From: Hyphomicrobiales bacterium
Lineage (GTDB): Bacteria > Pseudomonadota > Alphaproteobacteria > Rhizobiales > Beijerinckiaceae
Assembly (NCBI GenBank): GCA_019075905.1
Contig: JAGXAM010000016.1
Span: 1 to 64,000, forward strand
Direction of reading: 5' to 3'
DNA length: 64,000 bases
How positions within the stretch are numbered: position 1 is the stretch's first letter; each line of letters starts with the position of its first letter. Positions 37,128 to 47,554 of the stretch are shown here, piece after piece. The translations under genes and the position numbers were made by a program. The notes below the pieces were generated by a model. It ran no database searches. It was not told the DNA's origin and saw only the letters and a list, made by a program, of their open reading frames with translations.

Positions 37128-38054
37128 TCAGGGCACGTGGCCGCCCGCAGGCCATGTGATGCCGCGCAGCGCCTCAGCCAGGGCCAGCGCCTTGTGCCCG
37201 GCGCGCTGCAGGCTCAACAGCCGCAAGGCACCGTCGGCGCAGGCGATGACGCCGGGCTCCGCCAGCAAGGTGCCGGGGGCACCGGTCGCGGCCACGATCT
37301 CGCTGCGGATGACCTTGATGCGCTCGGGGCCATGGCCAATGTTGGCCTCGAACCATGCGCCCGGCGCCGGTGCGAGACCGCGCACCTTGTTGTGGAGATC
37401 GCGGGCGGACTGGGTGAAATCCAGCCGGGTTTCGGCCTTGCTGATCTTGTGGGCATAGGTGACGCCTTCGTCTGATTGCGGCACAAAGACCAGCGAGCCA
37501 CGCCCGAGGGCAGACACGGCGCGCACCATCAGATCAGCGCCGAGCGCGGCGAGAGCATCATGGGCCTGCCCGGCATTCATGGTCTCGCCCAGCGCCAGAT
37601 GCTCGACCATGGCGACCGGACCGGTGTCGAGCCCGGCTTCCATGCTCATGACCATCACCCCGGTCTCGGCATCACCCGCCATCAGCGCCCGCTGGATGGG
37701 CGCGGCACCACGCCAGCGCGGCAGCAGCGAGGCGTGGAGATTGAGGCAGCCGGCGGTGGTCGCCGCGAGAATGGCAGGGGGCAGGATCAGGCCATAGGCG
37801 ACGACAATGGCAGCATCGGCGCCAAGCGCGGCAAATTGCGCGACGGCCTCGGCATCGCGAAAATGCGCCGGGGTCTCGACATGGAGGCCGAGCGCCAAAG
37901 CGGCCTCATGCACCGGGGTGCGCTTCAGCGCCATGCCGCGACCGGCAGGCTGCGGCGCCCTGGTATAGACGGCGGCGATTTCGTGGCCCTGCCCGGCCAG
38001 CGCCGCCAGAGTCGGCACGCTGAAGGCCGGTGTGCCCATGAAAATCAGCCGCAT
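37128..38054 (-). CDS. fmt: Methionyl-tRNA formyltransferase
   Basis: The 308-residue protein has MRLIFMGTPAFSVPTLAAL at the start, LNLHASLLPRWRGAAPIQRAL (10-formyl-THF and catalytic region), and MEAGLDTGPV. It formylates initiator methionyl-tRNA. The start at 38054 lies four bases after the def stop, the usual def-fmt pairing. The extended frame to 38108 overlaps def and lacks similarity. Confidence 0.97.
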   Translation of the reverse strand: MRLIFMGTPAFSVPTLAALAGQGHEIAAVYTRAPQPAGRGMALKRTPVHEAALALGLHVETPAHFRDAEAVAQFAALGADAAIVVAYGLILPPAILAATTAGCLNLHASLLPRWRGAAPIQRALMAGDAETGVMVMSMEAGLDTGPVAMVEHLALGETMNAGQAHDALAALGADLMVRAVSALGRGSLVFVPQSDEGVTYAHKISKAETRLDFTQSARDLHNKVRGLAPAPGAWFEANIGHGPERIKVIRSEIVAATGAPGTLLAEPGVIACADGALRLLSLQRAGHKALALAEALRGITWPAGGHVP

Positions 38055-38058
38055 GACG

Positions 38059-38595
38059 TCACCGCGCGTCCGGCTCGCGTCCGCCCTCACGGCGCGCCGC
38101 CTTTGCAAATTTGCGGATGACCCGCTCGCGCTTCAGCCGCGAAATATGATCAATGAACAGCACGCCGTTTATATGATCGATCTCGTGCTGCAAGGCTGTT
38201 GCCAGCAGGCCGTCGGCTTCCATTTCCTGCACCGCACCCTGCCGGTCCTGCCAGCGCACCCGTACCCTGGCCGGCCGCTCGACATCCTCATAAAAATCGG
38301 GGATCGACAGGCAGCCTTCCTCATAGGTTGAAAGTTCAGGCGAGGACCAGACGATCTCGGGATTAACCAGAAACAGTGGCTGCGGCGGGCTGTCATCGCG
38401 CTTGGCGAGATCGAGCGTCACCATGCGCTTGTCGATGCCGAGCTGAATGGCTGCCAGACCAATGCCGGGAGCCTCATACATGGTTTCGAGCATGTCATCG
38501 AACAGGGCGAGCATCTCGTGATCAAATGTCGTGACCGGCTTCGAGACGAGACGAAGCCGCGAATCCGGCAGGCTGATAATGGGACGTAGGGCCAT
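38059..38595 (-). CDS. def: Peptide deformylase
   Basis: The 178-residue metalloprotease has the three PDF motifs GIGLAA (44-49), EGCLS with Cys95, and HEIDH (137-141). It removes the formyl group from nascent proteins. The ATG at 38595 gives [15 protein letters not shown], the usual N-terminus. It is divergent from rmuC. Confidence 0.97.
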   Translation of the reverse strand: MALRPIISLPDSRLRLVSKPVTTFDHEMLALFDDMLETMYEAPGIGLAAIQLGIDKRMVTLDLAKRDDSPPQPLFLVNPEIVWSSPELSTYEEGCLSIPDFYEDVERPARVRVRWQDRQGAVQEMEADGLLATALQHEIDHINGVLFIDHISRLKRERVIRKFAKAARREGGREPDAR

Positions 38596-38710
38596 GGCAC
38601 TCACGCAAAATAAATCGGTGGCTTCGATAGGCTGAAACGCGACGGGCCGCAAGCGGACTTGACGTTCGTTTTTTGTTCGCTTAGAAAGGGACGTCGATCG
38701 GGGGCCGGGC

Positions 38711-39880
38711 GTGAACCAGATTCTATGGCATTCGCAGAACCATATTCTGACCTATGGCGAGGGTTTTGTTGCGGCATTTGCGCTGACGCTGCTGCTGCTG
38801 GTCGGGATGTTGCTGGCACAACGCCGGGCTGCACGTGAGCGGATGCTGGAGGCGCAGGCGCTGATCGAGCGCACCCGCGACCTCGACCAGCATATGGAAG
38901 CGCTCAATCAGGCGAATGCCGAACTCTCCGGACGCCTGCAGACCATGACGCAGGTGCTGGGCTCGCGCCAGACCGATTTCGTGCGGTTGGTTTCCGAACG
39001 GCTCGATGTTGTCGGCCAGCAGGTCGGGCGCGGGCTCGAAGGTGCAGCAAAATCGACCGGCGAGCATCTGGCGGCGCTGAACGAGCGCCTGGCGGTGATC
39101 GACGCCGCGCAAAACCGCCTCACCGGCCTGACGCAGGAAGTCGTCGGCCTCAAGGATATTCTGGCAAACAAGCAGGCACGCGGGGCCTTCGGGCAGGGCC
39201 GGATGGAGGCGATCGTGCGCGACAACCTGCCCGCAGATGCCTACCAGTTCCAGTTTACACTCAAGAATGGCACGCGGCCCGATTGCGTGATCAGCCTGCC
39301 GGGCGATGACCGGCTGATGGTGGTCGATGCCAAATTCCCGCTCGAAAGCTTTACGGCGCTGCGCGATGCCGAGAGTGAGGATGAGCGCAACAAGGCGCGG
39401 CAATGGGTGCGCAGCGATATTTCACGCCATGTCAAAGACATAGCCGAGCGCTACTTCATCCCCGGGCAGACCCAGGACATTGCCGTGATGTTCGTGCCGG
39501 CCGAATCGCTGTTTGCGGACCTGAGCGAGCATTTTGATGATCTGGTGCAAAAGGCGCATCGCGCCCGCATCCTGATCGTGTCGCCGTCGCTGCTTATGAT
39601 GGCCATTCAGGTGATGCAGGCGATCGTGCGCGATGCGCGGGTGCGTGAACAGGCGCATCAGATTCAGGCCGAGGTGTGCAATCTGGTGGATGATGTGATG
39701 CGGCTGCGCGACCGGGTCGCCAAGCTTGATACGCATTTCCGCCAGGCGCAGGAGGACGTGGTGACGATCACTACCTCAAGCGACAAGATCACCCGGCGCG
39801 GCGAGCGTATCGGCGCGCTGGATTTCGCGCCCCCGGAGTCAGAATCGGCGCTTCAGGGCCTCAATCGCGCGGCGGAGTGA
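38711..39880 (+). CDS. rmuC: DNA recombination protein RmuC
   Basis: The 389-residue protein has a membrane helix (about 15-36), a coiled coil (about 38-150) and the RmuC nuclease-like core. The core includes [25 protein letters not shown], a PD-(D/E)xK-like pattern, and [11 protein letters not shown]. RmuC limits inversions between short inverted repeats. The start is a GTG at 38711. Its last 28 bases overlap the converging membrane-protein gene. Confidence 0.93.
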   Translation: MNQILWHSQNHILTYGEGFVAAFALTLLLLVGMLLAQRRAARERMLEAQALIERTRDLDQHMEALNQANAELSGRLQTMTQVLGSRQTDFVRLVSERLDVVGQQVGRGLEGAAKSTGEHLAALNERLAVIDAAQNRLTGLTQEVVGLKDILANKQARGAFGQGRMEAIVRDNLPADAYQFQFTLKNGTRPDCVISLPGDDRLMVVDAKFPLESFTALRDAESEDERNKARQWVRSDISRHVKDIAERYFIPGQTQDIAVMFVPAESLFADLSEHFDDLVQKAHRARILIVSPSLLMMAIQVMQAIVRDARVREQAHQIQAEVCNLVDDVMRLRDRVAKLDTHFRQAQEDVVTITTSSDKITRRGERIGALDFAPPESESALQGLNRAAE

Positions 39881-41790
39881 GGCGGGCGCGCTTCTGCGGT
39901 GCCGGCGTGGCAGGCCATCAGCGCGTAAGTGATGTCAGGCTGCAACTGCCAGGTGGCCCTGGGCTTAACACCTGCGGCGAGCATGGCACTCGAAGGTGCC
40001 ATCTGCCAGACGACCCAGGGCGGCGCATCGGCGGCCGCGCAAAAGGCTGCAATGCTTGCAGATGTCAAAGGCAGCCGTGGAACCAGACGAAGTGGCTTGT
40101 CTAAGGGTGCAAGGATGCCCGCAGGTTCAAAGCCGGATTTGACGACGCGCTCGGCGCGGTTCTGCCATTGCACCGCCTGGCGGCGGGAAAACACACTCGG
40201 CCAGGACAAGACACCGGAAGACCAATTGGCGCGACGCAACAAAAACCATGCCTCGTTCTTGCCGCCGACCCAATAGACCGAGCCGGGCTTTTTGGCGATG
40301 ACGGCCATGAATGGCGCGACGGGGCGTCCCAGATCCACCTGTTTGCGGAACGCTGAACGGCTATCCCACGCGCCCAGGCTCACCACGGCGAAGCTGACAG
40401 CGACAACAAGGCCGACACTGCGGAATTTGCGCAGACCCGGCCCCGTCAGTATAAAAAACAGCGCCAGCGCCAAAAACCAGCCGACCATATTGAGCTTCAT
40501 GGCAATGATATGCCACCGGCCAAGTGCGAGGTGATGTGTGGCAATCAGGCGGATATCGTTGGATAATAAGTTAGTAGCGCCAAACAGGATCAGCAGCCTG
40601 AATGCCCATTTAGCGTAGCGTTCCGGAATTTTCGCCAGTTTGCCCTCCGGGATCGCGCAGAGCAGCAAAGCGCAAAGGCACAGGCACAGCTTGGCGAGAC
40701 CTGAAGTTGGCGTCCAGGCCGTAGCCAGAAGTGCGGGCACGATCCATGCCTGCGGTGGCCTGTCTTTCGCAGCCGCAACCATGAGCCCCAGCGCAGCGGG
40801 TGCAAGCGCTGCCGCAATCCACAGCGCGCGCCATAATTGCGCTTGCACCACCAGTTCGTTGCGGATCAGATCGCCGCACAGGGCAGCGATGCCGAGGCCG
40901 CTGAGGGCGACGATCAACACATGCAGAAAAAGCGACCTGAGGCGGCGCTCAAGCGACCAGATCGCCACAATGAGCGTGGCGGTTTGGGTCAGTACCTGCG
41001 CATAGGCATAGGGTCGCCACAGCAATGGAAAGATTTGCGGACTGCATTTTTGCTCAATGGCCCACCAGTGGACGTCCATGGTCACCAGAACGCGCTGCAT
41101 CAGGGGCATATGCAAGCCGGCAGCCATGCCGAGCGCCAGCAGAGAACCCGGCACCGCCCATAACCAGCGCCGGTTTCGCTCCACCAGGCCCAGGAACAGG
41201 ATGCCGATGCCGGGCAGCGCCATGATGGGATGCAGCAGCGCCGCTCCCAGCATCAGAGCGCCTGCCAGCCAGAAGTTCCGGCGCAGGATGGCGGAACAGC
41301 CCAAAATCACCAGCGCTTCGGCAAAGGGTCGTGGGAGCGCGAGCGCTTCGCCAAAGTGAAAGCCGTTGGCGTAACTGCTGGGCGCGAGGACGATGAAGGA
41401 CATGATGATCCAGCGCGCGCGGCCCTCGGCAAGCGTCAGGGCGAGGACGCTAATGGCGGCGAACCAGGCCAGAACAGCGGCGAAAGCCACGGCTTCGGCG
41501 CCGTGCGACAGTCCGAGCCAGCGAATCGCGCCTGTCAACAGAAGCGGGAACAGTGTGAAATGCATCTGCCCGTCGTGGCTGAAAACGGGATCGCGCCCCA
41601 CACCGGCGGGATCCAGCCCGGCCAGCACCTTGCCGACATAAAGAATGGCATCGCCGGAAATGCCGGCATAGGGGCGCACCAGCAACCAAAGCCCGAACAG
41701 CGCGACGAGCGGCAACAGCGCGGTGCTGAAGGCACGGCTCGCTTGCGTCGGGCTTCGCAGAGCGGCGGCTTGCAATGTTGTGTCGCTCAT
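39853..41790 (-). CDS. Large polytopic membrane protein, GT-C-like, unknown specificity
   Basis: The 645-residue protein has about 12 to 13 membrane helices. An early periplasmic loop contains SGDAILYVGKVLAGLDP, like the acidic first loop of GT-C glycosyltransferases. A soluble C-terminal region of about 150 residues follows the last helix. I do not recognise a named family. The neighbouring flavoprotein of the UDP-galactopyranose mutase type, 31 bases upstream on the same strand, suggests a role in surface glycans. Confidence 0.7.
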   Translation of the reverse strand: MSDTTLQAAALRSPTQASRAFSTALLPLVALFGLWLLVRPYAGISGDAILYVGKVLAGLDPAGVGRDPVFSHDGQMHFTLFPLLLTGAIRWLGLSHGAEAVAFAAVLAWFAAISVLALTLAEGRARWIIMSFIVLAPSSYANGFHFGEALALPRPFAEALVILGCSAILRRNFWLAGALMLGAALLHPIMALPGIGILFLGLVERNRRWLWAVPGSLLALGMAAGLHMPLMQRVLVTMDVHWWAIEQKCSPQIFPLLWRPYAYAQVLTQTATLIVAIWSLERRLRSLFLHVLIVALSGLGIAALCGDLIRNELVVQAQLWRALWIAAALAPAALGLMVAAAKDRPPQAWIVPALLATAWTPTSGLAKLCLCLCALLLCAIPEGKLAKIPERYAKWAFRLLILFGATNLLSNDIRLIATHHLALGRWHIIAMKLNMVGWFLALALFFILTGPGLRKFRSVGLVVAVSFAVVSLGAWDSRSAFRKQVDLGRPVAPFMAVIAKKPGSVYWVGGKNEAWFLLRRANWSSGVLSWPSVFSRRQAVQWQNRAERVVKSGFEPAGILAPLDKPLRLVPRLPLTSASIAAFCAAADAPPWVVWQMAPSSAMLAAGVKPRATWQLQPDITYALMACHAGTAEARPPHSAARLRP

Positions 41791-41821
41791 GAAAATGCCC
41801 CCGCCCCGGAGCTATGGCGCG

Positions 41822-43309
41822 CTAGGCGACCTTGCGCGGCACGTCGCGCAAGCCGCCGAGCGCCTGCTGCGCCCCGGAGAACCCGGCCTCGCCATATTCG
41901 GCATCTTCATTAACCTGCCACACGTCATGAACAGTCTTGCCCGCCATGATGTTGAGCGCCGTCAGCCAGCCGGTCATCATGGCGTGGTCCTGATTGTTGT
42001 ATTTGTGCATGCCATTGCGGCCGACGAGATGCAGGCCGGGATAACGCAAGGCGATCTCGCCGCGGATCACCTCGACATTGCGAGCGTAATCATCGTCATA
42101 GACCGGATAGGCCTTTACCTGGCGCACAACGGCGGCATCGGCGACATCCTGGGCGCGCATAAGGCCGATTTTGGTGATTTCCTGCTTGGCAAGCTCGATC
42201 AGACTGGCATCGCTTTCGTTCCACAGGCCATCACCCTCGAAACAGAAATATTCGAGGCCAAGGCAAGTCGAAACGCCGTCAGGGATCATTTCCGGCGACC
42301 ATGAGCGGAAATTCTGCACCCGTCCGACCTTGACGGAAGGATCATGGATATAGACCCAGTTATCGGGCAGATCGACGCTGGATTTGCCCATCAGTACCAC
42401 GGTCAGGAAATCGCGATATTGCAGGGCGCGGGCCTGGAACAGGCTGAGCGGCGTCGGCTTCAGGTTCGACATCAGCTCGCGGATCGGGGCTGACGAAATC
42501 ACATTGAGAGCCTCGAAGCTCTCGGAGCGCCCCTCGGCATCACGCACGGCAATGGTCCAGACCTTGCGGTTCTCATCAAAGGTCAGGCCGGTGACCTCGC
42601 GGCCCATCAACACCTTGCCGCCATAGCCGCGGATCTTGTCGCGGGCGGCTTCCCACATCATGCCCGGGCCACGGCGCGGGTAGCGGAAGGATTCAATCAG
42701 GCTCTTGGCGCCATTGGCTTTCTTGCCCTTGCCAAGGCCGAGCGAGCGTGACAGGCCATCGATGATCGCCGCGCCGAGGCTGAGGCCCTTGATGCGTTGG
42801 GCCGCCCAGTCGGAGGAAATGGCATCGCAGCTCATGCCCCAGACTTTTTCGGTATAGGTCTTGAAGAAGATCGAAAACAACCGTTCGCCGAACTGGTTGC
42901 GCACCCATTGATGGAAGGTCCGGGGGGCCTTGATCGGCGAAAGCTTGGCAAAGCCGAAGGAGGCCATGCAGCGGGTGCTTTCCCACAGGCCGAGATTGGC
43001 GAGCGCCTCGAAGGCCTTCAGCGGATAGGCGTAGAATTTGTTCTGGTAATAAATGCGCGACAGCCGCGGGCGATCAATGAAATCATCGGGCAGGATTTCG
43101 TTCCAGAGATCGACGATTTCCCGCGATTTCGAGAAAAACCTGTGCCCGCCGATGTCGAACAGAAAATTCTTGTAATTTACCGTGCGGCTGATGCCACCGA
43201 CATAAACGGGGTCTTTTTCACAGACCACGACATCATGGCCGTTTTTCGCAAGGATATAGGCCGCCGTCAGTCCAGAGGGCCCGGCGCCAATCACGAATGT
43301 CTCGATCAT
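41822..43309 (-). CDS. FAD-dependent oxidoreductase related to UDP-galactopyranose mutase/amine oxidases
   Basis: The 495-residue flavoprotein starts with FVIGAGPSGLTAAYILAKNGHDVVVCEKD and contains the family segment FLFDIGGHRFFSK. It also has SIFFKTYTEKVWGMSCDAISSDWAAQRIKGLS, which resembles sugar-mutase-like NAD(P)/FAD proteins of envelope polysaccharide clusters. The GLHLVGRNGMHKYNNQDHAMMTG end binds FAD. The ATG at 43309 is preferred over a TTG one codon upstream. The exact reaction is unknown. Confidence 0.85.
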   Translation of the reverse strand: MIETFVIGAGPSGLTAAYILAKNGHDVVVCEKDPVYVGGISRTVNYKNFLFDIGGHRFFSKSREIVDLWNEILPDDFIDRPRLSRIYYQNKFYAYPLKAFEALANLGLWESTRCMASFGFAKLSPIKAPRTFHQWVRNQFGERLFSIFFKTYTEKVWGMSCDAISSDWAAQRIKGLSLGAAIIDGLSRSLGLGKGKKANGAKSLIESFRYPRRGPGMMWEAARDKIRGYGGKVLMGREVTGLTFDENRKVWTIAVRDAEGRSESFEALNVISSAPIRELMSNLKPTPLSLFQARALQYRDFLTVVLMGKSSVDLPDNWVYIHDPSVKVGRVQNFRSWSPEMIPDGVSTCLGLEYFCFEGDGLWNESDASLIELAKQEITKIGLMRAQDVADAAVVRQVKAYPVYDDDYARNVEVIRGEIALRYPGLHLVGRNGMHKYNNQDHAMMTGWLTALNIMAGKTVHDVWQVNEDAEYGEAGFSGAQQALGGLRDVPRKVA

Positions 43310-43494
43310 CAAACATACCCTCGCTATGCGCGGCCATCTCCTGTTTCATAGCTGTCAGGAGTTAAGAGTGTTTGAAACGACGATGGGCGGGCGGCGGTAA
43401 AGCGGCGGGCCCGGTCTGGCCGCACGAGTTGCAAACCCCTAAGCGGCCAATCTATTTGCAAAGCGCAGTGCCCCCGGCTACCCGTTGGGCCAGC

Positions 43495-45855
43495 TCAGGC
43501 GGACTTGCGGGTGTCGGACCTCATCACCGCCTTGGGTGATTCCAGCACGGTTTTCAGCAAGGCCACTTCACTGTCGGCCAGCGCATCGAGCTGCGGACGC
43601 TTCCATTTGCCGGATTGACGGCGCAAATCGGTGAGTTCTGCGGGCGGCAGGGCCTTGCTGAACAAAAAGCCCTGTGCCTGATCGCAGCCATTGGTCCTGA
43701 GCTGCGCGAGTTGCTCGGCGGTCTCCACACCTTCGGCGGTCGTGACCATGCCGAGGCGTGAAGCAAGATCAATGACCGAGCGCACGATCGCCTGGCAATC
43801 ATCGCGCTCGCCTATATCCTGAATGAAACAGCGGTCAATCTTGATCTTGTCGAAGGGGAAGGTGCGCAGGTAATTCAGCGAGGAATAACCGGTGCCAAAA
43901 TCGTCCAGAGCGATCTTTACGCCCAGAGCCTTGATCTTGCGCAGGGTGGCGAGGTGAATTTCGCTGTCTGACATGAGGATGGTTTCAGTCACTTCCATTT
44001 CGAGCCGCGACGGGCTCATGCCAGAGGAGGCCAGCGCCGCGGTGATCGTGGAAATGAGGTTGGGGCTGCGCATCTGGTTGGGCGACAGGTTTACCGAGAT
44101 GCTGACATGCTCCGGCCAGGTCGCCGCTTCGGCAATGGCCTTGCGGATCACCCATTCGCCGAGCGGCACGATCAACCCGGTTTCTTCGGCGATGGTGACA
44201 AATTCGGTCGGCATGATCAGGCCGCGGGTTGGATGCACCCAGCGCAGCAACGCCTCATAGGCGACCGTCACGCCGGAGGCGACATCGACCAGCGGCTGAT
44301 AATGCAGGGACAATTCATCGCGCTGCAGGGCGAGGCGCAGGTCGAACTCGATAAGCCGGCGGGCCTGGGCGATCTCGTCCATGCCGGCCTCATAAAAGCT
44401 GATGCGGTTGCGGCCGCCGTTTTTGGCGGCATAAAGCGCAAGATCGACCTTTTTGAGAATGACTTCGGCTGATTCATCGCCATGGCTGATCATCAGCGCA
44501 CCGACGCTCGCCCCGCACAACACTTCGTGCCTTTCGACATTCACATTCTGGCTGAGCTTGTGGAGAATGCGGCTGGCGATCTCGCTGACTTCCTGCTGGC
44601 TTTCGGCCTGCGTCAACAGAATGGCAAATTCGTCACCGCCCATGCGGGCGACAACATCGCGGCTCTTGACGCAGCTCGAAATCCGGCGCGCCACAACTTT
44701 CAGCAAGGCATCGCCGGTCGGGTGGCCGAGAGTGTCATTGACCGCCTTGAAATGATCGAGGTCGATCGACAGCACGGCCGCCTGCCTTGACGGGCCGACC
44801 TCGTTGAGAGCGTGGTTGAGCGCATCCTGAAACAATATGCGGTTGGCAAGGCCGGTGAGGCCATCATAATGAGCCATATAGGTTATATGGGCCTCGGCGT
44901 TCTTTGCGGCGGTGATATCGGTGGCCACGCCGCGAAAAAGCACGCCGTCTTCGGCCTGCTGCATCTGCCGTCCGCTGAGCGACCACCACTTGCGCTCGCC
45001 GGCAACTTGCAGGGGCACGGCAAAATTGCGCAATGCCTGGCCGTGAGCAATGTGGCTCGCCAACGACCTGGTTTCAGGGCCATTTGCAAACAATTCCAGA
45101 AACGGCGTGCCTTCAAGGGTTTCGAGTGGCCTTCCTGCCGCATCGGCAAAGCGCACCGAAGGGTTGGCAATGGCGCCCTTGTCGTTCAGCTCCCAAATCC
45201 AGTCGGAACCGTCTTCCTCATATTGATGCAAGACGAGCTTGATGGTTTCGGCATGGGTTGCGACCTCGCGCTCGCTCAGCAACCTTTCCTTGAACCCGCT
45301 CAGCAAGACGCGGGCGTAATTCATTTGCACCATGGCATAGGACAAGAGCAGGCCGGCCCCGATCAGGGAGATCGGTGTTGCCAGCCATAGCATCGCCGAG
45401 AGAATGAAAGCGCCGACAATGCCGACGTAAATCGTCACGCCGCCTGGCAATGCGGTGAGGGTCAAGGTTGCGGCCGACATCATGCCGGCGGCCAGCATGC
45501 CGACGAAGGCTGCCTGGGCGCTGGTCATGGCTAGCGTGAGGCCCGCCATGGCCGAGCCCCAGATTAGCGCAAGTGCTGCGACGTGAAGCTGCGCTTTCCG
45601 GATGATTTTCGGAAGATTTTCATCGGGAATATCAGTAGTTTCGTAGTTTTTCTTCAAGTTGTAACGCAGCCATGTCGCCGATACGAACACCAGGACATAA
45701 GAAACGATCCACACCCCGGGCGTGTACCAGCTGAAATAAGCTGCGCAAATCAACGCATTGAACACATTGCCGGCAATTGAGGTCGGCAATTGTTTGAAAT
45801 ATTCGTCCAGCTCCTCACGCAACATCCAGGCTTGTTCGGGTTGAGGACGTTTCAT
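43495..45855 (-). CDS. GGDEF-EAL cyclic-di-GMP signalling protein (paralogue 2)
   Basis: The 786-residue protein has five to six membrane helices (about 35-190), a PAS-like domain (about 215-325), an intact GGDEF domain (ARMGGDEFAILL) and an intact EAL domain (VAYEALLRWVHPTRG; DDFGTGYSSLNYL). The architecture repeats that of the protein at 27554-29977. I chose the ATG at 45855; the longer frame begins with TTG. The 252-base AT-rich gap upstream is shared with the divergent SDR gene and includes a perfect TATAAT at 46016-46021. Confidence 0.93.
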   Translation of the reverse strand: MKRPQPEQAWMLREELDEYFKQLPTSIAGNVFNALICAAYFSWYTPGVWIVSYVLVFVSATWLRYNLKKNYETTDIPDENLPKIIRKAQLHVAALALIWGSAMAGLTLAMTSAQAAFVGMLAAGMMSAATLTLTALPGGVTIYVGIVGAFILSAMLWLATPISLIGAGLLLSYAMVQMNYARVLLSGFKERLLSEREVATHAETIKLVLHQYEEDGSDWIWELNDKGAIANPSVRFADAAGRPLETLEGTPFLELFANGPETRSLASHIAHGQALRNFAVPLQVAGERKWWSLSGRQMQQAEDGVLFRGVATDITAAKNAEAHITYMAHYDGLTGLANRILFQDALNHALNEVGPSRQAAVLSIDLDHFKAVNDTLGHPTGDALLKVVARRISSCVKSRDVVARMGGDEFAILLTQAESQQEVSEIASRILHKLSQNVNVERHEVLCGASVGALMISHGDESAEVILKKVDLALYAAKNGGRNRISFYEAGMDEIAQARRLIEFDLRLALQRDELSLHYQPLVDVASGVTVAYEALLRWVHPTRGLIMPTEFVTIAEETGLIVPLGEWVIRKAIAEAATWPEHVSISVNLSPNQMRSPNLISTITAALASSGMSPSRLEMEVTETILMSDSEIHLATLRKIKALGVKIALDDFGTGYSSLNYLRTFPFDKIKIDRCFIQDIGERDDCQAIVRSVIDLASRLGMVTTAEGVETAEQLAQLRTNGCDQAQGFLFSKALPPAELTDLRRQSGKWKRPQLDALADSEVALLKTVLESPKAVMRSDTRKSA

Positions 45856-46107
45856 CAAATATCTCTTGTTTCTCAAATTATTGCAATTATTCAGTTAATA
45901 ACTGCAACGAAATGTTGACCATTAACGGCAGTTTGCGCAGTAACAACCTAATTTTCGGTAAAATGCCTCCGATGTAGCCTACAGCAAGGTAAATGTTTAT
46001 ATTGTTTGATCTTTTTATAATTTACATTGGCAATTGCGCGGTTAATTTGCGATCATGTTTGACACGTCGTCATCGAGGCGGGGCGCAAATCTGCAGGGAA
46101 TTTCGAC

Positions 46108-46884
46108 ATGGATCTGGCATTGGGACAAAAGCTGGTTTTAATCACCGGCGGTTCGAAAGGTATCGGCTTTGCCTGCGCGCAGGCTTTCCTCGCCGAGGGC
46201 GCAAGGGTGGCGATTGTAGGGCGCGAGCGCTCGACGCTGGATGCAGCACTAGCTCGGCTGCCGGGCGCGACCGGCTTTACCGCTGACCTGTGCGATGCCG
46301 CCGCCGCCGGGGCCATGGTGGCAGAGGTCGAGCGCAGGCTCGGAGCCATCGACATTCTGGTCAACAGCGCCGGTGCCGCCAAACGCACGCCGGCGCCGGA
46401 ACTGACACCGGCAGCATGGCGGGCTGCCATGGATGCGAAATATTTCACCACGATCCATGTCGCGGATCCGGTCGTGAAGCTCATGGCGCGGCGCGGGGCT
46501 GGCGTTATCATCAATATCATCGGGGCGGGCGGCAAGCAGGCTTCGGCTATCCATCTGCCTGGCGGCGCTGCCAATGCGGCGCTAATGCTGGCCACTGCCG
46601 GGCTCGCCAATGCCTATGCCGCGCAGAATGTGCGGGTGATTGGCATCAACCCGGGATTGACCGAGACTGACCGGTTCATCGAAGGGCTCGCGGCCGATGC
46701 GCGTGCGGCGGGCATCAGCATGGACGACGCACGCAGCCGCGCCATGGCGCGCATTCCGCTGGGGCGTCTCGCGCAACCCGATGAAATTGCCAAAGCCGTG
46801 CTGTTTCTCGCCAGCCATCAGGGGAGCTACATCACCGGCGTCAATATTTCGATGGATGGCGCAGCAACCCCGATGGTGGTGTGA
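46108..46884 (+). CDS. SDR-fold protein lacking the catalytic Tyr-Lys pair
   Basis: The 258-residue Rossmann protein has the cofactor motif TGGSKGIG (13-20) and NSAGA (86-90). Where classical SDRs have YxxxK, this one reads HLPGGAANAAL, with Gly at 152 and Asn at 156. The catalytic Ser position is also not conserved. It may use another mechanism or bind rather than convert its ligand. An AGGGAA site precedes the ATG. Confidence 0.85.
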   Translation: MDLALGQKLVLITGGSKGIGFACAQAFLAEGARVAIVGRERSTLDAALARLPGATGFTADLCDAAAAGAMVAEVERRLGAIDILVNSAGAAKRTPAPELTPAAWRAAMDAKYFTTIHVADPVVKLMARRGAGVIINIIGAGGKQASAIHLPGGAANAALMLATAGLANAYAAQNVRVIGINPGLTETDRFIEGLAADARAAGISMDDARSRAMARIPLGRLAQPDEIAKAVLFLASHQGSYITGVNISMDGAATPMVV

Positions 46885-47058
46885 CATCCGGCAGCCCGGC
46901 TGCCCTATGCCAAGTTCATGCTTTACAAAATTCTGCGAGACTTTATGATTACAACTATGGGATAATATCCATCATTTGCGGCGAGCCGATACGCTCGTTG
47001 CAATGGCACTGGGCCCGTACCTTGATGGTGCATTTCCCATGAAACGGGGAGACAGTCC

Positions 47059-47364
47059 ATGAAAAAAGCCTTGCTGCTTCTGGTCGCGCTGGCGACAATT
47101 TATGCCACGGGAATTGAAGGTGCGATGGCGGGAATGGCCGCCGGCGCTTCGGCTTCAGATATGCAGGTATCGGGTTCCATCATTCACAAGGCCCGTTATT
47201 ACTGCGTCAACCGCTACACCGGGCGATTCCTGTATTGGGGACGGTGCAGGGTCCGGCATTTATATTATCACCGCCACTACCATCATTATTATTACCGTCA
47301 TCATTACCGGGTCTATTGCCGGACGCGGTATTCGCACAGGTTCCTGCATTGGGGTCCGTGCTAG
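47059..47364 (+). CDS. Small secreted His/Tyr-rich protein with duplicated C-x13-C module
   Basis: The 101-residue protein has a signal peptide (about 1-24). Two 15-residue modules of pattern CxxRYxxRFLxWGxC lie at 49-63 and 87-101, the second ending the protein. A 23-residue linker of almost only His, Tyr and Arg joins them. An AGGGGAGA-like GGGGAGA site precedes the ATG. I know no named function. Four cysteines and many His suggest metal or heme binding, or surface binding, in the periplasm. Confidence 0.75.
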   Translation: MKKALLLLVALATIYATGIEGAMAGMAAGASASDMQVSGSIIHKARYYCVNRYTGRFLYWGRCRVRHLYYHRHYHHYYYRHHYRVYCRTRYSHRFLHWGPC

Positions 47365-47554
47365 GACGCCTGCAGCAGGGGACGCACTGGCGCGGCCACC
47401 GTGTCTGCAGCATGGCGCGGGAATTTTGTCGCCAAATTATGCGGGCGGCACCATTCGCGCTTGCTGGCAGGCACCGGGGGGTCTAGGGAGGGCTTGTGCT
47501 GTGCCCCATTGTCGGGCCGGCTGATTTTTCCTTTCCCTGGAAGACGTAATTTTC

